Below are positions 48,992 to 57,231 of a stretch of 57,292 bases of DNA, one piece after another. Every line of letters begins with the position of its first letter. Positions within the stretch are counted from its first letter, which is position 1. Origin of the DNA: JAJFTV01 sp036825755. Lineage in GTDB: Bacteria; Chloroflexota; Anaerolineae; Anaerolineales; Anaerolineaceae. The stretch spans positions 1 through 57,292 of the forward strand of contig DAISXR010000011.1 of NCBI GenBank assembly GCA_036825755.1, given 5' to 3'. Under the pieces are notes generated by a model. The model did no database searches, was not told the origin of the DNA, and saw nothing but the letters and a program-made list of their open reading frames with translations. Made by a program: the position numbers and the translations under genes.

Positions 48992-51659
48992 CGTTCCCTT
49001 CCTTTTGCTTCAACTCGATTAATAAAGAATCCAACAACTGATCCTCTTCATCGCGTGTGTGGATTAATCCATCCAGCCAGGCTTTACGCAACGTTTCCAG
49101 AAGGTCGCGATACACCGGACCAGGCATAATCTGGTGCCGGCGCAGTGTGCTTCCATCAGCGTAAGGCTTTACTTTTTGCCAGGAGATGACATAATCGCGG
49201 ATGGCCTGACGGACGCCGGCGTCAACGCTGAGCTGGTACAGCACGTACAGACTGATCGAAGAGATACCCTGCAGGATTTTCACATACTGGCTGGGTAACC
49301 GGTCGGTCATCCGGTTGAGGCCGGTTCTGGCATGATGCACTTCCTCCACCGATTTACTGATATTGCTGGAGAGCTTCAACCGCCTGGTGACATACATGGC
49401 CTGCTCCAGGGGCATGGCGCTGAACCAGGCCAGATAGATCATCACCTGCCGGATGGAATGATTGCCCATTTTATCCGTCAGTTCCCAGAAGGCTTCGGGC
49501 GTTTCAGCGATGATCTTGCTGACCGCCTCGCTCATGCGGGCATCCCATGCGAGATAGGGGGAGATGGCCTTGAGTAAACCCAGTTCAGACAGACGATACA
49601 GCATCGCAATCGCTTTGGGTTCGCTCAAAATGGCGTTCAGTTCATGGCGGATGCGATCACCGGAAACCTGGCGCATCAATTCATGCGCCTCGGCCATCAA
49701 CTGTAGGGTGCGCTCTTCAATCTCGAAATCAAAGCGCTGTTCAAAACGCACCGCCCGCAGCAGGCGGGTGGGATCATCGACAAATGAAATGGAATGCAGC
49801 ACGCGGATATATTTGTTTTTTAGGTCGTCCAGGCCGCCCCAGTAATCATACAGATCGCCGTAATACTCACCGTCCAGTCGAAGCGCCAGCGTGTTGATAC
49901 TGAAATCGCGCCGGTGCAGATCCAAGCGGATGCCGCTGCGTTCGACGATGGGCAGGGCAGTGGGATGATCGTAAAATTCGGTGCGCGCGCTGATCAGATC
50001 CAGACTTTCAGGGAGATCCAGCGGATTGAGCGCACCGTCATGCGACATCGCTTGAGCCAGAGTTTCCCGGCAGTTCCCGATCTGCCATTTGGCGGTGCCA
50101 AAACGGCGATGGCTGACCACTTTGCCGCCAAAACGTTTTGCCAATGCCTGGGCCAGGGTGATGGCATTACCTTCCAACACCATATCCAGATCCAGGCTGG
50201 GGCGGTCAAGCAGCAAATCGCGAACGAATCCGCCAACCAGGTACACAGGGATGTTCTGGGCAGCGGCTTCTTCCGCGACCACCTTCACCAGTGCCAGCAG
50301 CGCGTTCGGCAAGGCCTGCTCCAGTTTTCCGGCCAGATTTTGATGAGCAGGTGGTTGCTCGCGATATGCCAAAGTGCGGATCAAATCGGTGCGGGTGACA
50401 ATACCCATCACCTGATCGTCTTCCGGATGGACGACCGGGATCTGACCCCAGCCGGTTTTGTTCATGAGGGCCTGCAATTCGTTCAGGGTTTGCCCGGGAA
50501 GGATGGTCACCTCACCGGCTTCCATCAGGCTGCTCACTTTTCGTTCCAGCTTGTGTGCAATGGCTCGATCCACAGCGCGTCGGGTGAGTAAACCCACCAC
50601 GCGGCCACGCTCTACCACCGGGAAACCCTCAAAGCCATAACGCTGCATCAGCACAGCGGCTTCTTTCACACTCTGTGACGGTGAAAGCAGCAGCGGCCGG
50701 GAGGACATGATTTCACCCACCGAAACGACCGGTTGGATGAAAGACGGCAGGATGGCGATTAACTCGTCATACACTTCTTTGAGCAGCGAGGCGCGGTCTG
50801 CGCGGGTGGATTGCCCTTCCCGCCGTATCAACGCCGCGGCCGCCCGCTGATGGCCGCCGCCCCCAAAACGAGCGGTCACTGCAGAAACATCCATCCGATC
50901 TGTGGTGGAGCGGGCAACCAGTCGCACGCCTTCCTGGGTGCTGATCACCAAAAACAGGGCATCCGGTTCCAGCAGGTCGCGGATTTTATGTGCGGCGCTG
51001 GAAACCTCATCGGTCATCTCTTCCGCGAAGGCTGACGAAAGCACAATCTCCAGCCCATGAATGTGCAAATTCTGTGTATTGGAAAGCAATTCATCGTACA
51101 GGCGGCGCTGATCGGCAGACAGGGGCGGGTAGATAAAATCGCTGGCAGTTTGCAGACTGGCCCCGTTTTCCATCAAAAATGCCACCGCGCGAACATCGCG
51201 AACGGTAGTGCGGGTATAGGTCAGCGAACCGGTATCTTCATAAATGCCCAATAGCATTAATGTGGCCTGCAGCGGAGAAAGGTGAATACCGGCTTTCTGG
51301 ATGAGTTCAACGAAAATGGTGGTACAGGCACCCAGATCGAACAATTCGGTTTCCCAGTCTGTATCCAGATTGGGGCGTCTACCATGATGGTCAATCACGC
51401 GGATTTTTGTCCGGCTGGTCATACCCTTAATGGTGACCAGCGACTGTGTATCCACCAGCCAGGTAGTCTCAACGTTGCCAGAGGGCAGTTCTTTTGGGGT
51501 GATGAACGGAAGTTCGACTGAGAATTGGGTTACAAAACTGCGTACGTTGCGGTTCATGCGGTGGGGCAGCAAAGGAACGGCCCCTTTCACCAGGTGTACC
51601 CCCAGCAGCGAAGCAATTGCATCAAAATCGGCCTGTTCATGGGTAAGGGCGATTTTCAT
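48981..51659 (-). CDS. DHH/DHHA1-CBS-tRNA nucleotidyltransferase fusion
   Basis: The 892-residue protein combines three units. Residues 1 to about 300 are a DHH phosphoesterase (H7, D11, D13; D90-H91-H92; DHHA1 motif GGGGHQRAAAA at 266-276). Residues 313-432 are two CBS domains (MSSRPLLLSPSQSVKEAAVL), likely adenosine-nucleotide sensors. Residues from about 460 on are a class II tRNA nucleotidyltransferase (VGGFVRD at 475-481, LDLDM with D490 and D492, RRDFSINTLA). The polymerase part adds A or CCA to tRNA 3' ends. The architecture is known from several phyla. ATG 51659 lacks a Shine-Dalgarno, and TACAAT at 51666-51671 suggests a leaderless start. Confidence 0.92.
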   Translation of the reverse strand: MKIALTHEQADFDAIASLLGVHLVKGAVPLLPHRMNRNVRSFVTQFSVELPFITPKELPSGNVETTWLVDTQSLVTIKGMTSRTKIRVIDHHGRRPNLDTDWETELFDLGACTTIFVELIQKAGIHLSPLQATLMLLGIYEDTGSLTYTRTTVRDVRAVAFLMENGASLQTASDFIYPPLSADQRRLYDELLSNTQNLHIHGLEIVLSSAFAEEMTDEVSSAAHKIRDLLEPDALFLVISTQEGVRLVARSTTDRMDVSAVTARFGGGGHQRAAAALIRREGQSTRADRASLLKEVYDELIAILPSFIQPVVSVGEIMSSRPLLLSPSQSVKEAAVLMQRYGFEGFPVVERGRVVGLLTRRAVDRAIAHKLERKVSSLMEAGEVTILPGQTLNELQALMNKTGWGQIPVVHPEDDQVMGIVTRTDLIRTLAYREQPPAHQNLAGKLEQALPNALLALVKVVAEEAAAQNIPVYLVGGFVRDLLLDRPSLDLDMVLEGNAITLAQALAKRFGGKVVSHRRFGTAKWQIGNCRETLAQAMSHDGALNPLDLPESLDLISARTEFYDHPTALPIVERSGIRLDLHRRDFSINTLALRLDGEYYGDLYDYWGGLDDLKNKYIRVLHSISFVDDPTRLLRAVRFEQRFDFEIEERTLQLMAEAHELMRQVSGDRIRHELNAILSEPKAIAMLYRLSELGLLKAISPYLAWDARMSEAVSKIIAETPEAFWELTDKMGNHSIRQVMIYLAWFSAMPLEQAMYVTRRLKLSSNISKSVEEVHHARTGLNRMTDRLPSQYVKILQGISSISLYVLYQLSVDAGVRQAIRDYVISWQKVKPYADGSTLRRHQIMPGPVYRDLLETLRKAWLDGLIHTRDEEDQLLDSLLIELKQKEGNDAI

Positions 51660-51690
51660 GCCTCTATTGTATCCGAAAAAGATCGGCCGG

Positions 51691-52323
51691 TTATTCCCTG
51701 GGTAGTGGGTTTTTTGGAATTGGACTATAGAATAATGTGGTACGGAAGTTCAAGCGGGCATCCGGATTTGGGTGGGCAGAGTTTTCACGTTTGATGGCAA
51801 CCAAATGATTAACCAACGCTCTGATTTCGCACAAGATATCATTGTGTTGTTCTTCGGTCAGGCTGGTATCCAGATTGAAATAATAAGCCTGGGCTAATTC
51901 TTCAGAGATTTTCATATCGCTGCGATTCATTTCCAGCAGTGTAATGGCGAAATCATTGATCGATTTAATGATCTGAATCGCTTTTGGATCAGATGGGTTC
52001 ATTTTTGCTAGTTCACCAGCAAGCTGGTCATAAGAAAAGTAGTTCGCAATCGCCCGGTAATATTTCCCAACCAAACCATTATCAATCCGTTCACCGCGAA
52101 AACGCACCAAACCCGAATCCACCAAAGTTTTTAGATAGTAGTGCGCTCTGGCGCGTGAAAGGTTAAGAGCCCGGGAAAGTTGAGCACCAGTCATAGCCTG
52201 CTGTCGTAATAGCAGAATGATTCGATACCGAATGGGGTCAGATATCGCTTGAAGTTGATCAGGCGTCTCCAGTTCATAAAACGAATCAATTTCTTCCTGC
52301 ACAATTTCATCCGTTATTTGCAT
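51691..52323 (-). CDS. ArsR-type winged-helix regulator
   Basis: From ATG 52323 the product has 210 residues; AAGGGA lies a few bases upstream, while the longer open frame runs into the preceding gene. The winged helix is in LQAISDPIRYRIILLLRQQA, MTGAQLSRALNLSRARAHYY and LKTLVDSGLVRFRGER. No metal-binding Cys cluster is visible, so this is not a metal sensor of the classical kind. The long C-terminal helical part may bind a ligand or dimerise. As last gene of a peptide-transport operon it is a good candidate to control that operon. Confidence 0.85.
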   Translation of the reverse strand: MQITDEIVQEEIDSFYELETPDQLQAISDPIRYRIILLLRQQAMTGAQLSRALNLSRARAHYYLKTLVDSGLVRFRGERIDNGLVGKYYRAIANYFSYDQLAGELAKMNPSDPKAIQIIKSINDFAITLLEMNRSDMKISEELAQAYYFNLDTSLTEEQHNDILCEIRALVNHLVAIKRENSAHPNPDARLNFRTTLFYSPIPKNPLPRE

Positions 52324-52333
52324 AGTTCCCTTG

Positions 52334-53245
52334 TTATTGAAGGTCTGAGTATTCTGTAAACAAAACCAGACCGATTTCACCAAAGATTTTTTCAATCGCC
52401 AATGTTCGTTCTTCCCGGATCCGTCTATCCATCTGGCGAAGCGGTGTGGGATCAAAAGAAAATACACTGTAAGCTATGTGAGATTTAGGCGAACAGGTGA
52501 TGATACCGCTGTCATTCCGTAAACCTCGCATAGTGCCTGTTTTATTGGCGGTGCAACGCCAGGGTAAATATCGTGGGATACGATTGGTATATTGTTGATT
52601 GCGCATGATATCGATCATTTCCTGTGATGCATCAGGATCGACAATTTCATTTCGCTGGATCATGGACATCAACCGAGTCATGTCATTGGCTGAGGATACA
52701 TCATTTTCAGGGCCGCGAGAAAATGTGAGCGAATTGTAGTCCATTTCGACCGTTTGAGCCAGTTCCTGGAGTTCTTCCACTGAAATATTAGGACGGTCAG
52801 GGATTGAGAACGCATGTAGAAACATTTCGTGCACGGTGATAACGATAGACATTGAGTTCAATCCCAGGTCATGCATCGTGCGGGTGATTTTCTCTGCGCC
52901 TACTTTATCCATCAACATGGTGGTGGCGGTATTATCGCTGACGATAGTCATCAACATCATCAGATCTCTGATGGTGGGCATTAATCCATCCTGCAGGGTA
53001 AGCAGTACCCCGGTAGTCAGCGTTTTATATTTCGATTTCAATTCAAGGCGGTCGTTCAGTGCAAAAAAACCCTGCCTGGCTTGTTTGAATACTTCAACCA
53101 TCACAGGGACTTTGAAAACACTGGCAGTAGGAAAAATAGCATCCCCATTAATATCAAAGTGTTCCCCGCTCTCTACATGCTCCACTGATATTCCAAAATC
53201 AACATCTTCTGGCAGGAGATCTTTAATTTGTTGTTGGATATCCAT
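52334..53245 (-). CDS. Class A beta-lactamase-like serine hydrolase without signal peptide
   Basis: From ATG 53245 (GAGGGA five bases upstream; an ATG at 53257 has no site) the product has 303 residues. The active-site set is S42-V-F-K45 in FPTASVFKVPVMVEVF, S103-D-N105 in IVSDNTATTM and K235-T-G in ANKTGTMRG. The Glu166 omega-loop motif of true penicillinases was not recognised. It has no secretion signal or lipobox, so it should act in the cytoplasm. Beside a peptide importer it may be a peptidase or esterase rather than a resistance enzyme. Confidence 0.82.
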   Translation of the reverse strand: MDIQQQIKDLLPEDVDFGISVEHVESGEHFDINGDAIFPTASVFKVPVMVEVFKQARQGFFALNDRLELKSKYKTLTTGVLLTLQDGLMPTIRDLMMLMTIVSDNTATTMLMDKVGAEKITRTMHDLGLNSMSIVITVHEMFLHAFSIPDRPNISVEELQELAQTVEMDYNSLTFSRGPENDVSSANDMTRLMSMIQRNEIVDPDASQEMIDIMRNQQYTNRIPRYLPWRCTANKTGTMRGLRNDSGIITCSPKSHIAYSVFSFDPTPLRQMDRRIREERTLAIEKIFGEIGLVLFTEYSDLQ

Positions 53246-53277
53246 AACTTCCCTCATATCGCTTTGGCAGGATGCGT

Positions 53278-54189
53278 TCAGGATCGGTTCATACTTTCAC
53301 GCGGATCCAATACGTCACGAATGGCATTACCAAACAAATTGATTCCAAACACAACGGTAAAGATAGACAGTCCTGGCGCCCATACCACCCATGAAGATGT
53401 TGTGATAAAGGTGCGCGAGTAAACCAGCATGGCGCCCCATTCTGGCAAAGGGGGCTGCGCGCCCAACCCAACAAAACTTAACGCGGCTGCCGACAGGATG
53501 GAAATGGGCATTCGCAAAGATAAAAACACCACAAGTTGAGCCAGAATATTGGGGAAGATGGTATGCGACATAATTCGAATATCACTGGCGCCCAGCGCCC
53601 GTTCCGCCTGCACAAAGTTTTCCTCGCGTAACGTTAAAATGGTGCTACGCGTAAGGCGGGCAAAACCGGGTATTCCGGCTATACCAATGGCAATCATGGC
53701 ATTCATCAAATTTGGCCCAATGATCGCTACAATAGCCAAAACCAGCAATATATACGGAAAACTGAGCATGATATCAACCAGTTCCATGATCAGAAAATCA
53801 ACCCATTTTCCGAAATATGCTGAAAGCATCCCTAAAATTGTTCCGCCGATGGTGGAAATGGCTGACGTGAGCAGCATGATTTGAACAGTGTAGCGCGCCC
53901 CAAAAATGATACGGCTTAATATGTCACGGCCCTGTTCATCTGTGCCCATTGGGTGCTGCCAAGAAGGCGCCTGTAATCTGTTGATGGTATCCAATTTGAA
54001 TGGATCATACGGAGTGATGTATTTGCCAAACAGGGCGCAAATCAACAAGATCAGGGTAATGGTTGCACCAATTTGCGCAGAACGTTTATGGATGATGAGC
54101 TTAAGGATACGGAATTTTTGTTCTTCCGGCATCGCCTCCGCATCCAATTGGGCGATATCACTGTTTACGGCTGTAAGGTTTTTGTCCAT
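53278..54189 (-). CDS. Peptide ABC transporter permease, DppC/OppC type
   Basis: The 303-residue membrane protein has an N-terminal anchor, the DppC-type outer segment HPMGTDEQGRDILSRIIFGA, and the ABC-contact loop (EAA motif) in ERALGASDIRIMSHTIFPNI. It ends with PGLSIFTVVFGINLFGNAIR and DVLDPR. It pairs with the DppB-type permease, whose stop is two bases upstream. No ATPase genes accompany them. Confidence 0.93.
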   Translation of the reverse strand: MDKNLTAVNSDIAQLDAEAMPEEQKFRILKLIIHKRSAQIGATITLILLICALFGKYITPYDPFKLDTINRLQAPSWQHPMGTDEQGRDILSRIIFGARYTVQIMLLTSAISTIGGTILGMLSAYFGKWVDFLIMELVDIMLSFPYILLVLAIVAIIGPNLMNAMIAIGIAGIPGFARLTRSTILTLREENFVQAERALGASDIRIMSHTIFPNILAQLVVFLSLRMPISILSAAALSFVGLGAQPPLPEWGAMLVYSRTFITTSSWVVWAPGLSIFTVVFGINLFGNAIRDVLDPRESMNRS

Positions 54190-54191
54190 AA

Positions 54192-55127
54192 TTAATCTGA
54201 TAACCTGACTCGTGGATCAATAAAACGATAGAGTAGATCAACCAAAAGATTTACCATCACATAGGTGATTGCGCTGATGATGATGATGCCCTGGGTGATC
54301 GAAAAATCTCGCCAACCAATGGCCTTAACTGCCAGCTCACCGATACCATGCCAGGCAAAAACGACTTCGATAATGAATGCGCCGCCCAGCAGCCCACCGA
54401 TTTGCAATCCAATATTGGTCACAACCGGCAGCAAAGCATTGCGTAAAACATGTTTGAACACGACAATATTTTCGTGTAAACCTTTTGCTCGTGACGTTCG
54501 AATGTAATCCTGGTTGAGTACTTCCAGCATACTGGCCCGGGTCACACGTGAAAGGCTGGCGGACTCAATAATGCCCAAATTAAACGCTGGCAGGATAAGA
54601 TGACGCCAATCGCCAAATCCCACCACCGGAAACCATCGCAGTTTGACTGCGAACAGAAAGAGTAGAATGATCCCAAAGAAAAACGCCGGCATGGAAAGAC
54701 CAAACAACCCCACACCCATGCCAACGATGTCCCAAACGGTATCTTTGTAATAGGCTGAAAGAATACCGGTGCCCACCCCAATAATGACTGCGATGATCAA
54801 TGAGGCGAAGGTGAGCTTGATCGTATTGATGTATCGATATCCAATTAATGAGGAGACCGGTTCGCGTGTCTTTACCGATATCCCCAGATCACCTTTGATG
54901 ACATTCTGGAAATAATACGCAAATTGGATGTACCAGGGTTTATCCAGGTGAAATTTGGCACGCATATTGGCCATTGCCTCAGCAGACTGTGACTCAGCCT
55001 GGGTGCCCAGATACATTTGCGCCACCACGTCAGTGGGAATGAATGCTTGAATGAGAAAGGTGACCAGTAGAATCCCGAATACAGTGGGAACAAGCATCAT
55101 TAAGCGCTTAATAATATATGTCGTCAA
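54192..55127 (-). CDS. Peptide ABC transporter permease, DppB/OppB type
   Basis: The 311-residue protein has six TM helices and the DppB signatures IIKRLMMLVPTVFGILLVTF at the start, then LNQDYIRTSRAKGLHENIVV (EAA loop) and VVTNIGLQIGGLLGGAFIIE, then VNLLVDLLYRFIDPRVRLSD. It follows the binding-protein gene after a 110-base spacer that holds a strong hairpin. Confidence 0.94.
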   Translation of the reverse strand: MTTYIIKRLMMLVPTVFGILLVTFLIQAFIPTDVVAQMYLGTQAESQSAEAMANMRAKFHLDKPWYIQFAYYFQNVIKGDLGISVKTREPVSSLIGYRYINTIKLTFASLIIAVIIGVGTGILSAYYKDTVWDIVGMGVGLFGLSMPAFFFGIILLFLFAVKLRWFPVVGFGDWRHLILPAFNLGIIESASLSRVTRASMLEVLNQDYIRTSRAKGLHENIVVFKHVLRNALLPVVTNIGLQIGGLLGGAFIIEVVFAWHGIGELAVKAIGWRDFSITQGIIIISAITYVMVNLLVDLLYRFIDPRVRLSD

Positions 55128-55178
55128 CCTGACTCCTCCTGACTATCGACTTACTGAGTGCGAGTATCGGCTAATATT

Positions 55179-55216
55179 GCCCGGTCCTCAAGCGATTCAT
55201 CACCTGAAGACCGGGC
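55179..55216 (-). promoter_or_regulatory. Intercistronic hairpin after the binding-protein gene
   Basis: GCCCGGTC-C-TCA (55179-55190) pairs with TGA-A-GACCGGGC (55205-55216); on the - strand RNA the odd pair is a U-G wobble. No U-run follows. Such hairpins often protect the binding-protein mRNA so that it is made in excess over the permeases. Confidence 0.65.
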
Positions 55217-55237
55217 TTGTTTAGTTCTCTCTATCGA

Positions 55238-56923
55238 TTACTTATCCAGCCATACATCACCGGGCAAGAGATACCCAAGATAGTCGATTGTGTAATCTCT
55301 GACATAATTTTGTACTGCGTACATCGACCAGTTCGAAAGGATTGGAACAGACATAAAGTTTTCCATCAAAGAAATTTGGGCTTCCTTGACACATTCATTT
55401 CGCTCGGTCGGGTCCATGGTAGTGTTGCAGCGATCCAGAATGGCATCATACGGGCCTTCGGGTGTCTTTTCGCGATGACCCGGTGAGCGGTAAATGCCAT
55501 TCAGAATACTGGGATCCCGGTCTGTCCAGCGCATGAGTTCCATATCCCAATCATCGCCCAGCAGCGATTCATAGAAGGCGCCCCATTCTGCGGTTTCAAG
55601 TGTTACCTCAATTCCCAGATCCTTCAGGTTTGCCTGTACAACTTCCAGCGTGCGGTTGATGTGGGTGAACCCCGCATAACTGGTTACCTTCCAGGATACT
55701 GGCTGTCCGGCTGGATCCAGCATAACGCCTTCGGCATTCTGTATGAAACCGGCTTCAGTAAACAGTGCTTTGGCTTTCTCGGGATCATACGGAGTGCCAT
55801 ACTCGGTTGCAACGGCGGGATCAAAGCCCGGATCACCAAGAGGGAGTGGGCTGTAAGCAATCTCGGCATACCCATTCCACGCTGCGTTGACTGCCGCCTG
55901 GCGATCAATCGCATAGCTGATCGCTTCACGTACTTTTGGATCATCAAATGGTGCTTTTTTGAAGTTGAATTCCAGGAAGACCACGTTGGCTACATTTTTG
56001 TCGATCACCACCCTGAAGTTGGGATCACCAACAAAACGCGCTACGATATCAGCAGCCAGGTAACCTACCAAAATTTCCCCCGTCTCCAAAGCTGCCTGGA
56101 CAGTTCCTTCTTCTGGGATCACCAGCAAAACTATTTTTTCTGCCAGCGGCGCGCCAGTATTAACTACATCAGTGCGGAACTGTTGGTAGTTATCATTACG
56201 GGAGAAAGTAATTTGAGAACCCGGTATCCATTCATCCAGTTTATACGGACCAGTTCCCACAGGATGGCGGCCATATTCCTCGCCCCACTGTTGCATGGCG
56301 GTAGGTGAAGCAATACAACCGGTGACACCGGACATATTAATAAAAAATGGAGCATAGGGTTCTTCAAAGGTAAATTGGACAGTGTAGTCATCCACCACAT
56401 CCACGCTTTGCAGAGAACCCAAATATGAAAGCTTGGGTGAAGCAACAGCGGGATCGAGGATCAGATCGATGTTGTATTTTACAGCGGCAGCATTGAAATC
56501 GGTTCCGTCGGAGAATTTGACACCCTGACGTAATTTGAAGGTGATCTGGGTTTGGTCTTCGCTTACTTCCCAGCTTTCAGCCAGCCAGGGCTGCGGGTTT
56601 CCCTGTCCATCATAATAGACCAACCGTTCACAAAAATATTGGGCAATCACGTTGTTTGCGGTCAGTGAATTTGTGAGAACGTGATTCAATGTTTCAGGAT
56701 CTTCTTCCAGGCGGAAGACAAGTGTGTCTCCACCTTTTGGTTCTGGGGTGGCAGTCACAACAACCTGACGTTCTTCAACGACCGTTTCTCCTTCTTTCTC
56801 AACCACTACCGTTTGAATAACGGTAATGGTTTCAGGTGTTGCTTGACTTTGCGGTGCACAAGAGGAAGCCAGCAACCCGATAAGGATCAGACTTGCGAAA
56901 ATGACTGAAAATTGTTTATTCAT
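55238..56923 (-). CDS. Peptide ABC transporter substrate-binding lipoprotein
   Basis: The 561-residue protein starts at ATG 56923; an in-frame GTG at 56938 is further from the GAGG site. Its signal peptide ends in LIGLLASSC, giving a lipidated Cys. The mature part is a family 5 (DppA/OppA) solute-binding protein: GGDTLVFRLEEDPETLNHVL, WEVSEDQTQITFKLRQGVKF and SYAIDRQAAVNAAW. It probably binds oligopeptides; other family 5 ligands are possible. A 200-base structured leader and TTGAC half-sites precede it. Confidence 0.94.
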   Translation of the reverse strand: MNKQFSVIFASLILIGLLASSCAPQSQATPETITVIQTVVVEKEGETVVEERQVVVTATPEPKGGDTLVFRLEEDPETLNHVLTNSLTANNVIAQYFCERLVYYDGQGNPQPWLAESWEVSEDQTQITFKLRQGVKFSDGTDFNAAAVKYNIDLILDPAVASPKLSYLGSLQSVDVVDDYTVQFTFEEPYAPFFINMSGVTGCIASPTAMQQWGEEYGRHPVGTGPYKLDEWIPGSQITFSRNDNYQQFRTDVVNTGAPLAEKIVLLVIPEEGTVQAALETGEILVGYLAADIVARFVGDPNFRVVIDKNVANVVFLEFNFKKAPFDDPKVREAISYAIDRQAAVNAAWNGYAEIAYSPLPLGDPGFDPAVATEYGTPYDPEKAKALFTEAGFIQNAEGVMLDPAGQPVSWKVTSYAGFTHINRTLEVVQANLKDLGIEVTLETAEWGAFYESLLGDDWDMELMRWTDRDPSILNGIYRSPGHREKTPEGPYDAILDRCNTTMDPTERNECVKEAQISLMENFMSVPILSNWSMYAVQNYVRDYTIDYLGYLLPGDVWLDK

Positions 56924-56962
56924 TTTCCTTTTCCTCACACTGATTAAATTGAAATTGAGCGA

Positions 56963-57032
56963 TCAACGGAGAGATATCCGATCGAACTGGCTGAGTTGCT
57001 TCACCTCCTTTCAAGCAAAACGAAACCGTTGA
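56963..57032 (-). promoter_or_regulatory. Structured leader with a Shine-Dalgarno-like loop and no start codon
   Basis: This is part of the 308-base gene-free stretch 56924-57231. In the - strand RNA an outer stem pairs TCAACGG (57026-57032) with CCGTTGA (56963-56969). Inside, TTGCTT (57013-57018) pairs with AAGCAA (56996-57001), and its loop presents AAAGGAGGTG. No start codon follows within 15 bases. A local CGGA/TCCG hairpin competes with the outer stem. Confidence 0.4.
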
Positions 57033-57100
57033 AAAGGAAGAAACGACCTGAACAAATATCTAATTGAGAACGAAGATTTGTGTGATGCGGTAAATTGAAC

Positions 57101-57112
57101 TTGACTAGTCAA
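57101..57112. promoter_or_regulatory. 12-bp palindrome, candidate operator
   Basis: TTGACTAGTCAA is a perfect palindrome made of TTGAC and GTCAA. It lies at about +12 to +23 relative to the predicted start of the peptide-transport operon. Further half-sites are TTGAC at 57119-57123 and GTCAA at 57153-57157, the latter within the -35 box. It may bind the ArsR-type regulator. Confidence 0.5.
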
Positions 57113-57129
57113 ACGGAGTTGACACCCTT

Positions 57130-57157
57130 ATTGTACAATATTGAGAAATAAAGTCAA
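57130..57157 (-). promoter_or_regulatory. Promoter of the peptide-transport operon
   Basis: On the - strand TTGACT (57152-57157), a 16-base spacer and TACAAT (57130-57135). The predicted start near 57123 gives a leader of about 200 bases. Confidence 0.6.
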
Positions 57158-57189
57158 TAGGGATTTGCTTGAATTCACTTGAAAAATTG

Positions 57190-57218
57190 TTGACGCACCG
57201 GGGGTAGGGTGGTAAAAT
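57190..57218 (+). promoter_or_regulatory. Promoter of the tRNA-Lys gene
   Basis: TTGACG (57190-57195), a 17-base spacer and TAAAAT (57213-57218), 13 bases before the tRNA. Confidence 0.65.
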
Positions 57219-57231
57219 CATCGGGCAATCA

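Noticed and set aside
52334..53245. Antibiotic-resistance beta-lactamase
   Set aside because: It lacks a signal peptide and a recognisable Glu166 motif and sits in a peptide-transport operon; a general serine hydrolase is the safer reading.
57001..57012. Small leader-peptide gene behind the AGGAGGTG in the transporter leader
   Set aside because: The only nearby candidate GTG overlaps the Shine-Dalgarno itself, leaving no spacing, and would give 13 unremarkable residues.
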